Assembly (NCBI RefSeq): GCF_036983985.1
Contig: NZ_JALAHQ010000001.1
Coordinates: 496,001-560,000, forward strand
From: Alishewanella metallidurans
GTDB lineage: Bacteria; Pseudomonadota; Gammaproteobacteria; Enterobacterales; Alteromonadaceae
Direction of reading: 5' to 3'
Length of the DNA: 64,000 nt
Under the pieces are notes generated by a model. That model was not told where the DNA came from. It saw nothing but the letters and a program-made list of their open reading frames with translations, and did not search any database. Below, one piece after another: positions 34,744-42,659 of this stretch. How positions within the stretch are numbered: position 1 is the stretch's first letter; each line of letters starts with the position of its first letter. The translations under genes and the position numbers were made by a program.

Positions 34744-36822
34744 ATGTTGAATATTCACGCTGTGGTACAGTTTGGTGATTGGTACTATCAGGTGATATAT
34801 GGTCAGTTATGGCCTGTTAATCAGCCAATGACAAGTGAACATATGGTTCGGCTTGAACCGCGGCTGCATAGTCTACTCAATTTTTTTCTACAACATCCCA
34901 ATACCTTACTAGCAAAAGACATCCTAATAGATAAAGTTTGGCCAGCAAATGAAGGCACAGACGCTGCCGTTATGCGTGCAGTTGGCGCTTTGCGTAAGGT
35001 ATTAGGCGATGATGCGCGCACTCCGGTTTATATAGCAACAGCATCTAAAAAAGGCTATTGCTGGCTTGCTGAGGTTCAGGCTGCTTCTCCTACTGATACA
35101 CCAATAATTAATGCCGACGTTGAAATAGACCATGCTACAGTGCCAATTAACGCTGACGTTATCGCTAAACCGTGGCCATGGCGCTTTATGGTTGCCACTA
35201 CACTCACCGTGATTTTAGGCTGCGCCAGTGTGGCTTTTGTTCTAGCAAAATTTACCGCGACACCTTTAATTCGACTACCAGATAGTATAGTGCCAATTAG
35301 CGCATTAAGCGGGCAAGAATATTGGCCGGCACTTAACGCTAACCAAACGCATGTGATTTATCAGCATAAAGCACTTGAGACTACGGCATTAAATTGGAGT
35401 ATACAAAATCTTACTGATTTGCGCGTGAGGCATACATCCGAGCGTTATCTGCAGTTATCGCAAGCAATTTGGTTAGATGATCAACATATCGTGTTCCGTG
35501 GCATTAAAGCTGACACGGACTGTCATTTTTATCGTCAGCAATTGTTACCAAGTATTGGTGCAGCTGAAATGCTATGGCCATGTAACACGGTGTTGGCCCA
35601 AGGTCTAACCGCATGGCAAGGTCAGTTGCTGTGGTTAGACCGCGATAGCAACAATAACTCACAACTGTGGCAAGGAACGCCAGATAAACCTGCAAAGATG
35701 TTAAGTGTGCTGCCAAATGCGTGGCGTAAGCTTGAGCACCTATTAGTTAGTAATAACAGTGCATATTTACTGGCTGAAGAGACGGTAAATAATAGTATTT
35801 TGTTAAAGCTTGACCTACCTAATGGCGCGTTAGAGTTAGTTAAACGTTTTCCGTTTATTGTTAGTCAGTTTTCTTGGTGGGATCAGTCTCAGCTGCTTCT
35901 TTCGCCACAAGATCTTGAGCTGGAAATAGTTGACATTCTCAGTTTAACTAGCCAAAAACTTGGGCCGTTATCACGCAACCTAACGCAGGCTATACGCTAC
36001 CCTGGCCAGGTAATAGCAGTGCAATACCTTAACTATACGACCGATATCTTTGAGGTTTCAACCCGGCCGCAATTGCCTGAAGTTACAACTTATAAACCGT
36101 GGCATGTTAGTAACCGCAGTGAGCGTTTGCTGGCAGCAAGTGCAGAAAAAATCGCCTTTGTATCAGAACGTACTGGGAATAATGAAATTTGGTTAGCCCA
36201 AGGCGCAGATAGCATCCAACTTGCGCGGCTGCCGGATGATCAGCAGGTGCAACAGTTGTTGTGGCATAAAGGTAATTTGCTCGTGCTGCTCAATAGTCAG
36301 TTATATACATTAGATATTGTTAAGCCTGCACTGATACCGCAATTGGCGCAGCCCACTAGCCCTGGACGTTATGCCAGTTGCGAAGATGTGTTGTATTGGA
36401 CCGAACTGACTAATGATGGTTGGGCGTTGTTTACGCAAACACATGATACGAAGCAACTTGTCCATCGTGGCGTAGTTGATGTGCGCTGTGCACCAGAACA
36501 AACGCTAGTATTGCAGTTTGCTGAAAATAACAACTTGATGCTACGGCACAACGATGGCCGCCTTGCGCAGTTACCCGTACAAATTAATTGGCGCCAGCAA
36601 AATGCTGAACAGTGGTTTGTTGATAGAAGTGGTATTTATTGGCTAGATCAAGCCAACCATAGAATACAGGCTTATGCATGGCTAGAAGGCGGGGCTCAAA
36701 GTTTCGCTTTGCCGCAATCACAGCCACCGGTGGCAATATACAGTAAGGGTAAAGGGGTGGGTTATATCGTGCAGCCAAGGCTGCACGATACCGATATTGT
36801 TTGGTTAAAAAACCGTCGCTAA
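34744..36822 (+). CDS. CadC-like transmembrane transcription regulator with beta-propeller-like periplasmic domain (2)
   Basis: A 692-residue protein built like the regulator at 32136. It has an N-terminal winged helix (LLAKDILIDKVWPANEGTDA, VMRAVGALRKVLGDD, ATASKKGYCWLAE), one transmembrane helix at about 147-168, and a large periplasmic region with degenerate propeller repeats (AEKIAFVSERTGNNEIWLA). The two proteins are clearly related in layout but quite diverged in sequence, so they are not a recent duplication. The ATG at 34744 is chosen; TTG 34738 would add two residues. It converges with hemL, with only 10 bases between the stop codons. Confidence 0.85.
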   Translation: MLNIHAVVQFGDWYYQVIYGQLWPVNQPMTSEHMVRLEPRLHSLLNFFLQHPNTLLAKDILIDKVWPANEGTDAAVMRAVGALRKVLGDDARTPVYIATASKKGYCWLAEVQAASPTDTPIINADVEIDHATVPINADVIAKPWPWRFMVATTLTVILGCASVAFVLAKFTATPLIRLPDSIVPISALSGQEYWPALNANQTHVIYQHKALETTALNWSIQNLTDLRVRHTSERYLQLSQAIWLDDQHIVFRGIKADTDCHFYRQQLLPSIGAAEMLWPCNTVLAQGLTAWQGQLLWLDRDSNNNSQLWQGTPDKPAKMLSVLPNAWRKLEHLLVSNNSAYLLAEETVNNSILLKLDLPNGALELVKRFPFIVSQFSWWDQSQLLLSPQDLELEIVDILSLTSQKLGPLSRNLTQAIRYPGQVIAVQYLNYTTDIFEVSTRPQLPEVTTYKPWHVSNRSERLLAASAEKIAFVSERTGNNEIWLAQGADSIQLARLPDDQQVQQLLWHKGNLLVLLNSQLYTLDIVKPALIPQLAQPTSPGRYASCEDVLYWTELTNDGWALFTQTHDTKQLVHRGVVDVRCAPEQTLVLQFAENNNLMLRHNDGRLAQLPVQINWRQQNAEQWFVDRSGIYWLDQANHRIQAYAWLEGGAQSFALPQSQPPVAIYSKGKGVGYIVQPRLHDTDIVWLKNRR
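36765..36790. terminator. Perfect inverted repeat inside the 3' end of the second CadC-like gene
   Basis: TATCGTGCAGCC (36765-36776) and GGCTGCACGATA (36779-36790) form a 12-base-pair stem with a two-base spacer inside the coding sequence, 32 bases before its stop. The hemL stop is only 10 bases beyond that stop, so this may work as the terminator for hemL on the other strand. There is no T tract. Confidence 0.4.
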
Positions 36823-36832
36823 AGCTGTAAGT

Positions 36833-38113
36833 TTATAATTGTTTAAAACTATGCTCTGCTGCGGCTATGGTTTGTGCTAGGTCGTCATCGCTGTGTGCTA
36901 GTGACAAGAAACCCGCTTCATACGCTGACGGCGCTAAATAAATACCTTGATCTAACATAAGATGGAAGAACTGTTTAAAGGCGTTGATATCGCACTGGGT
37001 CGCTTGTTGAAAGTTAGTAACAGTGGTTTCTTTGCTAAAGAACATACCGAACATGCCACCAACCTGATTCGTGGCAAAGGGAACGCCGTGCTTAGCTGCT
37101 GCTGCGCTAATGCCTTGAATTAATGTCGTGGTTTTTGCGGTTAGCGCTTCATACACGCCAGGTTTGCTAATGGCGGTTAAGGCCGCTAAGCCTGCAGCCA
37201 TAGCAATAGGGTTACCAGATAGTGTGCCCGCCTGATACACCGCACCTAGCGGCGCTATATGCTGCATAATTTCACGTTTACCACCAAAAGCGCCTACTGG
37301 CATGCCGCCGCCAATAATTTTGCCCAGCGTGGTTAGGTCTGGTTTTACGTTATAAAACGCTTGTGCGCCACCTAAGGCTACACGAAAACCTGTCATAACT
37401 TCATCAAAAATGAGCACTGCGCCGTATTGATCACACAGTTGGCGTAAGCCTTCAAGAAAACCTGGTGCTGGCGGTATACAGTTCATATTGCCGGCTACTG
37501 GCTCAACAATAATACAGGCGATGTCGCTACCGTGCTCGGCAAACAGTTGCTGCAATTGTGCTAAGTTATTAAATTCGCTAGTGAGCGTATATTTAGCAAA
37601 ATCGGCCGGTACGCCAGGTGAGTTTGGTACGCCTAAAGTTAATGCACCTGATCCCGCTTTAACCAATAATGAGTCGGCATGGCCATGATAGCAGCCTTCA
37701 AACTTAACAATGGTATTACGGCCGGTGTAGCCGCGCGCTAAACGTATAGCGCTCATGGTTGCTTCAGTACCAGAGCTCACCATACGTAGCATTTCCATAC
37801 TTGGCACTAGTTGGCTGACTAATTCAGCCATAGTCACTTCGGCCGGGCAAGGCGCGCCAAAGCTTAAACCTTTAGCTGCCGCATTGATTACCGCATTGCG
37901 AATATCTGGATGGTTATGCCCCAGTAACATTGGGCCCCAAGAGCCAATGTAGTCGATATAGCGTTTACCATCGACATCATATAAATAGGCACCATCAGCA
38001 CGGTCAATAAATACTGGCGTGCCACCGACACTTTTGAAAGCGCGAACCGGTGAGTTTACGCCGCCAGGAATAGTATGCTGAGCACGTTGAAATAATTCTG
38101 CAGATAAAGACAT
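36833..38113 (-). CDS. hemL: Glutamate-1-semialdehyde 2,1-aminomutase
   Basis: HemL makes 5-aminolevulinate from glutamate-1-semialdehyde in C5 haem synthesis. The 426 residues match the family length. The start is AQHTIPGGVNSPVRAFKSVG, then SWGPMLLGHNHP and FEGCYHGHADSLLVKAGSG. LIFDEVMTGFR holds the PLP-ring Asp and TLGKIIGGGMPVGAFGG the Schiff-base Lys. A second haem gene, hemJ, lies two genes upstream. Confidence 0.97.
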   Translation of the reverse strand: MSLSAELFQRAQHTIPGGVNSPVRAFKSVGGTPVFIDRADGAYLYDVDGKRYIDYIGSWGPMLLGHNHPDIRNAVINAAAKGLSFGAPCPAEVTMAELVSQLVPSMEMLRMVSSGTEATMSAIRLARGYTGRNTIVKFEGCYHGHADSLLVKAGSGALTLGVPNSPGVPADFAKYTLTSEFNNLAQLQQLFAEHGSDIACIIVEPVAGNMNCIPPAPGFLEGLRQLCDQYGAVLIFDEVMTGFRVALGGAQAFYNVKPDLTTLGKIIGGGMPVGAFGGKREIMQHIAPLGAVYQAGTLSGNPIAMAAGLAALTAISKPGVYEALTAKTTTLIQGISAAAAKHGVPFATNQVGGMFGMFFSKETTVTNFQQATQCDINAFKQFFHLMLDQGIYLAPSAYEAGFLSLAHSDDDLAQTIAAAEHSFKQL

Positions 38114-38156
38114 TAATTAGGTTCCAGTAAGTAAGGTTAAAAAGATTACGGCACTG

Positions 38157-39170
38157 TTAGCCACTGTGTTTATTGCTATACCAAGGTACGGCGCATTCAT
38201 AGTTAGTGAGAATATTTTCAACACCCAAGGTTAAGGCAAATAGTGCCATGCGCACTAAAATACCGTTATCAGCTTGGCGAAAAATAGCTAAATTGGGGTT
38301 TAGGTTTAAGTCGTTGTCTAGCTCATTTGCTTCAGCTCTCGAGTCACGCGGTAACGGGTGCATAATTACGGTGTTCGACTTGCAGTACTTGGTATAAATT
38401 TCCTGATTAAGGCGGAATTTACCACGGTATAAGTTGGCTTCATCTTTTGATGGGAAACGCTCTTCCTGAATACGAGTTTGATAGACAATATCAGCGTTAA
38501 CGTTACCTTCAAGCACCTCGGTTATATGCACCTGGTGGCCTGCATTTTCTATGGCACTGATAATATCATCAGGCATCGCTAGCTCTTTGGGTGCAATTAA
38601 CGTGAAGCGAACATCTTTGTACAGCGCCAGCAGTTTAGATAACGAATGTACAGTACGGCCAAATTTTAAATCACCCACCATCGCGATATGCATGCCATCA
38701 ATAGTCAAGCCGGAACCGGCAAGTTCGCGTTCAATAGTAAATAAATCTAGTAAGGCTTGGGTTGGGTGCTCATTCGCACCGTCGCCACCGTTGATCACCG
38801 GCACTCGGCTACCTAAAGCAAATTCTGCAACAGAGCCAGATTGCGGATGGCGCATAGCGATAACATCGCTGTAGCTACTAATAACCCGAGCGGTATCAAA
38901 TAACGATTCACCTTTAGACAAGGCTGATGACTCCATACCGGTGGTTTCGCGCACTTCGCCACCTAGCAGGTTAAACGCACAACCAAAACTGACACGGGTG
39001 CGAGTACTGGGTTCAAAAAATAAGTTACCAAGAATCGCACCTTCAAGTACCTTGGTGCGTTTTTGCCGACTGGCATAAGGTTGCATGCTGCGTGCTATTT
39101 GAAAAACATGTTGAATGTTGTCGCGGTCAAACTGGCTTACAGAAAGAATGTGGTCGCCTTTAAAGCTCAT
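38157..39170 (-). CDS. pyrB: Aspartate carbamoyltransferase catalytic chain, long form without PyrI
   Basis: PyrB joins carbamoyl phosphate and aspartate in pyrimidine synthesis. Its motifs are FEPSTRTRVSF (carbamoyl phosphate), the SALSKGES loop, GDGANEHPTQALLDL, GDLKFGRTVHSL and MHPLPRDSRAEAN. The 337 residues exceed the E. coli chain (311), and no pyrI follows, so the allosteric regulatory chain is absent here. The C terminus (CAVPWYSNKHSG) extends beyond E. coli PyrB. It appears to be monocistronic. Confidence 0.95.
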   Translation of the reverse strand: MSFKGDHILSVSQFDRDNIQHVFQIARSMQPYASRQKRTKVLEGAILGNLFFEPSTRTRVSFGCAFNLLGGEVRETTGMESSALSKGESLFDTARVISSYSDVIAMRHPQSGSVAEFALGSRVPVINGGDGANEHPTQALLDLFTIERELAGSGLTIDGMHIAMVGDLKFGRTVHSLSKLLALYKDVRFTLIAPKELAMPDDIISAIENAGHQVHITEVLEGNVNADIVYQTRIQEERFPSKDEANLYRGKFRLNQEIYTKYCKSNTVIMHPLPRDSRAEANELDNDLNLNPNLAIFRQADNGILVRMALFALTLGVENILTNYECAVPWYSNKHSG

Positions 39171-39228
39171 AGTCAGTGCTCTTTTCGCTGAAAATTAACA
39201 GAGGCCGGAACCGGCATTATTGCGGCGT

Positions 39229-39234
39229 ATTATA
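39229..39234 (-). promoter_or_regulatory. Probable -10 box of the pyrB promoter
   Basis: A consensus TATAAT on the minus strand lies about 60 bases upstream of the pyrB ATG. No good -35 is seen at 16-18 bases. A small GCCGG-AA-CCGGC repeat (39204-39215) lies between it and the gene. Confidence 0.4.
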
Positions 39235-39263
39235 GGCGAATTTAGCTAGTAAAAGCGAATGTG

Positions 39264-39698
39264 TTACCACATAGGTTTAATGTAAGCGAGTAATACCACA
39301 GCAAGCAAAACCAGTACTGGCAGCTCATTAAATATACGATAAAAACGTGGGCTACGCTGGTTGCGGTTATGTTTAAAGTCGGCCAACAATTTAAAACAAT
39401 AAATATGGTAAACGTACAACAAGCTGACTAACACTAGTTTGATATGTAACCAGTGGCTGGCTGCAAACCAAGCTGTGCCGTAGTGATAAATGACTAAGCT
39501 GCCAAATACCAGCGTTAGGATGGCAAAGGGCGTAACAAAATACAGTAACCGGCGTTCCATAATTTTAAATTCGGCATCGCAATCAGGACTTTGCGTGCTA
39601 GCGTGATAAACAAACAGTCGGGGTAAATAAAAAATACCGGCAAACCAAGCCACCATAAAAAATACATGCAACGCTTTAAAAACAAGAATAGTGGTCAT
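39264..39698 (-). CDS. hemJ: Protoporphyrinogen IX oxidase HemJ
   Basis: HemJ oxidises protoporphyrinogen IX late in haem synthesis. The 144 residues have four membrane helices and the conserved FKALHVFFMVAWFAGIFYLP with its His, then RLFVYHA and HWLHIKLVLV, and end in AYIKPMW. Its start overlaps the end of the ClC gene by 4 bases, so the two are coupled. Confidence 0.93.
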   Translation of the reverse strand: MTTILVFKALHVFFMVAWFAGIFYLPRLFVYHASTQSPDCDAEFKIMERRLLYFVTPFAILTLVFGSLVIYHYGTAWFAASHWLHIKLVLVSLLYVYHIYCFKLLADFKHNRNQRSPRFYRIFNELPVLVLLAVVLLAYIKPMW

Positions 39699-41401
39699 AA
39701 TAAGTTATTCTGCTCTACTAGTAAGCTGCGGACTTGGTCCCAGCGAATAATACCAATTAGTTGCGGCATATCTTGCTCGCGATAAATATATACCGCACCT
39801 TCGCGCCGGTCTTCGAGAATAGCAAATACTTCTGCCATCGTCGCTTGATGATTAACACCTCGTAGCGGCAGATACTGAATGGCGTTATTGCCCGATAGCG
39901 ATAGCTGTACGTCATAACTGGCGAGAAAGTACTCCGTAGCGTTATTGTTTGTGCGCTGCACCAATAATTGGTGTGGTGGTTCTAGTTTATCTAAAGCCTG
40001 CTGTACTTGTTGCTCGTCAGGGTTGTTGAGTAAATGATATTGATTATCCAATAGGGCTAATACGCCTACTTTTTGCAATACGTCATCAGCCGGTGACAGT
40101 TTATAGGGCATTTGCAGAAAATCGAGTTGTAGTAAGAAAATTGACTTAGTATTAAAAAACTGCACGCCGGTAATATAGGCGGTGGTGATCACCAGCATGG
40201 CGGGAATAATAATAGTGGGGTTGTGAGCTAGCTCCATTACGGCCACTAGCGCTGCAAGCGGCGCATGCATAGTGGCCGCCATTAAACCCGCCATACCTAA
40301 AACGGCGTAGGTGCCGGCAATGCTGCTATCGCCGATCACGGCTGATGGAATAATAGCTAATAGCGTACCTAGTACAATTCCTATACCAAACACTGGGCCA
40401 ATTACGCCACCGGGCACGCCTAAACCTAAAGCAAATAGCGTAAGCAGCATCTTGCCAATAAATATTGTTAACAGCAGTGTAATATCATCTGGCGCATTAA
40501 CGGCATAAAAAATGGCGCCAGTTTCAGCACCCATAGCTTGTGGAATAACATAGCCTACTGCGGCTGTAAGCAATGCAGCTAATAGTAAGCGTGCCGTAAA
40601 TGGCCAGTTTTTAAATAGCTTGATTAAGCGCATCATGTTTTTATTAAACACAAAAGCCAGCGCACCAAACACGATGCCGCAAAGCACTAAGTAGGGCAGA
40701 TGCCAGCCACTAATAGGAATAATATTAAGCAATGACAGCTCGTTGACGCTATCAAACACGCCTTGAGTTACTAATGCGCCAACTACAGATGACAGCATAA
40801 TAGGAATAAATACGTGCACGCGATATTCGCGCAGTACTACTTCCATCACAAAAATAACAGCGGCCAACGGCGTATTAAACGAAGCAGAAATACCCGCAGC
40901 AATACCGCAGCCAGCGAGAATACGTATGCTGTTATAAGGCAGCTGTAGATATTTACCTAAGGTGCTAGCGGCATAGGCACCAAGATGCACCGATGGGCCT
41001 TCTCGGCCTACAGAAAAACCACTGGCCAAGGCTAAAATACCACCAAAAAATTGATTGAGCGTATTACGGGTAGGCATAATACCGTATTTCAATTTAATAC
41101 GGTGAATAACAAAGGGAATGCCTAGGCGATAATGCTTATAACCGGTAAGCCACGCAAACACGGCAATCAGTAGTGCGCCGCCAATCGGCAGTAGCCAGCG
41201 AATATCGGCACTGGCAGTAGAGAAATCATCGGCGCGGTCCAAAAAGAAACTTTGTAGGCCAATAATAGCTAAACGAAACAGGATAATAAGCGTAGCCGCC
41301 GCTAAGCCACCGAGCATACCTAAAAGGCACAGTTGTAGCGATGTTTGCGGTAATGCTAACTGACGTTGTAAAGACGGAAGCCAGATTTTCCAGCGTTGCA
41401 T
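39695..41401 (-). CDS. ClC family chloride channel/antiporter with C-terminal CBS domains
   Basis: A membrane protein of about 568 residues. The ClC core includes LGIPFVIHRIK (in place of GSGIPE), GREGPSVHLGAYAAS with the gating Glu, GISASFNTPLAAVIFVMEVV, GVPGGVIGPVFGIG and AGLMAATMHAPLAALV. A cytoplasmic tail (about 430-560) has a CBS-pair pattern (MAEVFAILEDRREGAVYIY). Whether it is a channel or H+/Cl- exchanger cannot be told. The ATG at 41401 is preferred; GTG 41413 is possible. hemJ overlaps its 3' end. Confidence 0.92.
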   Translation of the reverse strand: MQRWKIWLPSLQRQLALPQTSLQLCLLGMLGGLAAATLIILFRLAIIGLQSFFLDRADDFSTASADIRWLLPIGGALLIAVFAWLTGYKHYRLGIPFVIHRIKLKYGIMPTRNTLNQFFGGILALASGFSVGREGPSVHLGAYAASTLGKYLQLPYNSIRILAGCGIAAGISASFNTPLAAVIFVMEVVLREYRVHVFIPIMLSSVVGALVTQGVFDSVNELSLLNIIPISGWHLPYLVLCGIVFGALAFVFNKNMMRLIKLFKNWPFTARLLLAALLTAAVGYVIPQAMGAETGAIFYAVNAPDDITLLLTIFIGKMLLTLFALGLGVPGGVIGPVFGIGIVLGTLLAIIPSAVIGDSSIAGTYAVLGMAGLMAATMHAPLAALVAVMELAHNPTIIIPAMLVITTAYITGVQFFNTKSIFLLQLDFLQMPYKLSPADDVLQKVGVLALLDNQYHLLNNPDEQQVQQALDKLEPPHQLLVQRTNNNATEYFLASYDVQLSLSGNNAIQYLPLRGVNHQATMAEVFAILEDRREGAVYIYREQDMPQLIGIIRWDQVRSLLVEQNNLL

Positions 41402-41507
41402 AAGCCATAACACCCGTATTAGTTAGCTAATAGTTTAACATAAGTTGCTGAGTTAGCAGCGCTAATCTAGGTTTTGTTAATGATTAAGCGACAGTGTTGG
41501 CTAATAC

Positions 41508-41536
41508 TTGAATAAAACAGTCAGGTATTAGATAAT
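41508..41536 (+). promoter_or_regulatory. Sigma-70 promoter of erpA
   Basis: TTGAAT (41508-41513) and GATAAT (41531-41536) are 17 bases apart. The -10 box ends 30 bases before the erpA ATG. I saw no clear IscR site. Confidence 0.55.
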
Positions 41537-41566
41537 TCGCATCTTAGCTAAACCTGTGGAGTTGTT

Positions 41567-41908
41567 ATGTCAGAGCCCGCTGTACCAATTGAATTTACTG
41601 AAGCCGCAGCGCGAAAAGTAGCGTTGTTGGTAAGTGAAGAGGAAAATCCAGAGCTTAAGTTACGGGTTTATATTACAGGTGGCGGTTGTTCAGGTTTTCA
41701 GTACGGTTTTACCTTCGATGAAAAAGTGAATGATGGTGACTTTGTAGTAGAAAAACAGGGCGTATCTATGGTTATTGACCCCATGAGTTTGCAATACTTA
41801 ATGGGCGGTGTGGTTGATTACATTGATGGGTTGCAGGGTAGCCGTTTTACTGTGCAAAACCCTAACGCTACCACTACCTGTGGTTGTGGCTCGTCGTTTT
41901 CCGTTTAA
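41567..41908 (+). CDS. erpA: Iron-sulfur cluster insertion protein ErpA
   Basis: ErpA is an A-type carrier that hands [4Fe-4S] or [2Fe-2S] clusters to target enzymes. The 113 residues show the three cluster-binding Cys: Cys41 in GGGCSGFQYGF, and Cys105 and Cys107 in TTTCGCGSSFSV. It is essential for aerobic growth in E. coli. It has its own promoter and converges with a tiny membrane protein gene. Confidence 0.97.
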   Translation: MSEPAVPIEFTEAAARKVALLVSEEENPELKLRVYITGGGCSGFQYGFTFDEKVNDGDFVVEKQGVSMVIDPMSLQYLMGGVVDYIDGLQGSRFTVQNPNATTTCGCGSSFSV

Positions 41909-41954
41909 ATGTACTTAAGCGTAAACTAAAAAATACACTTGCTGTTGATCTAGC

Positions 41955-42128
41955 TTAGCGCTGTGTCAGCAGCATGATTACCCATAATGTCGCAGCCAAC
42001 ACAACATTAAAGCCAATAATATAACTAAAGCCTTTCCAGCCCTGCTTTATGCCCCAGCCATACTGCCGTATATAGGCATACCAAGCACCACACATAATCA
42101 ATGGTAGAAGAAATAGTAGTTTTATCAT
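41955..42128 (-). CDS. Small two-helix membrane protein (57 residues), function unknown
   Basis: An open frame of 57 codons: it begins MIKLLFLLPLIMCGAWYAYI and ends WVIMLLTQR. Two hydrophobic helices (about 2-19 and 35-54) flank a basic loop (RQYGWGIKQGWKGF). A purine-rich AGAGAGAAAG lies just before the ATG. The helix-loop-helix pattern with Trp/Tyr at the membrane edges and the ribosome site make it likely to be real. The family is not recognised. Confidence 0.6.
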   Translation of the reverse strand: MIKLLFLLPLIMCGAWYAYIRQYGWGIKQGWKGFSYIIGFNVVLAATLWVIMLLTQR

Positions 42129-42376
42129 GATCTTTCTCTCTAGCTGTAATACCTAGTATTTTAACATGTCGTTACACCAAGTTATTCAGGTGCTTGTAAA
42201 TTATAGTTTTTTAAAGTGTAAAGTTCTTATACAAATTTTAACGCTTGTAGCTGTACGCTTGTCGCATCCTGTGGTTTAATTAACCGATTTATCTTGCTTA
42301 TTGCATTTGCAATAAGGTTTGGAATGGCAGGAAGTATTATACATATAAAAGCGTTACACGCTGGGAGAAGAGCAAC

Positions 42377-42619
42377 ATGAAAGGTACAAAGAGCGTTATT
42401 TCTGATGAAAACAAACGTTTATGCGTTTGGTTAAAGCGTCAACGTCAAGAGAAAGGCCATACGATGCGTAGCTTGTCAGAAATATTAGGTACGCCGCATT
42501 CCTTTATCGGCAAGGTTGAAAACCAAGAACGCAGATTAGATGTAATAGAATACGTGCGTTATTGCCAAGCACTAGAAGTTGACCCCGGCGAAGGGTTAAA
42601 CCAAGTGCTATCGGTATAG
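42377..42619 (+). CDS. XRE-family helix-turn-helix regulator
   Basis: An 80-residue protein that is almost entirely one XRE/Cro-CI DNA-binding domain: LCVWLKRQRQEKGHTMRSLS, EILGTPHSFIGKVENQERRL, DVIEYVRYCQALEVDP. There is no effector domain. A GGGAGAAG ribosome site precedes the ATG. There is no phage or toxin partner beside it, so it is probably a stand-alone chromosomal regulator. Its target is unknown. Confidence 0.85.
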   Translation: MKGTKSVISDENKRLCVWLKRQRQEKGHTMRSLSEILGTPHSFIGKVENQERRLDVIEYVRYCQALEVDPGEGLNQVLSV

Positions 42620-42626
42620 TTGTTGG

Positions 42627-42659
42627 CACAACACCGCTAAATGGCGGTGTTGTGGTTTT
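42627..42659. terminator. Bidirectional terminator between the XRE gene and ampG
   Basis: An 11-base-pair stem (42627-42637 with 42644-42654, 6-base loop) is followed on the plus strand by GTTTTG. It covers the last base of the ampG stop codon on the minus strand. Confidence 0.68.

Noticed and set aside
39204..39215. GCCGG-AA-CCGGC in front of pyrB as a possible operator or attenuator
   Set aside because: It is only a 5-base-pair repeat with a 2-base spacer; too short to support a claim, and no leader peptide or T tract was seen.
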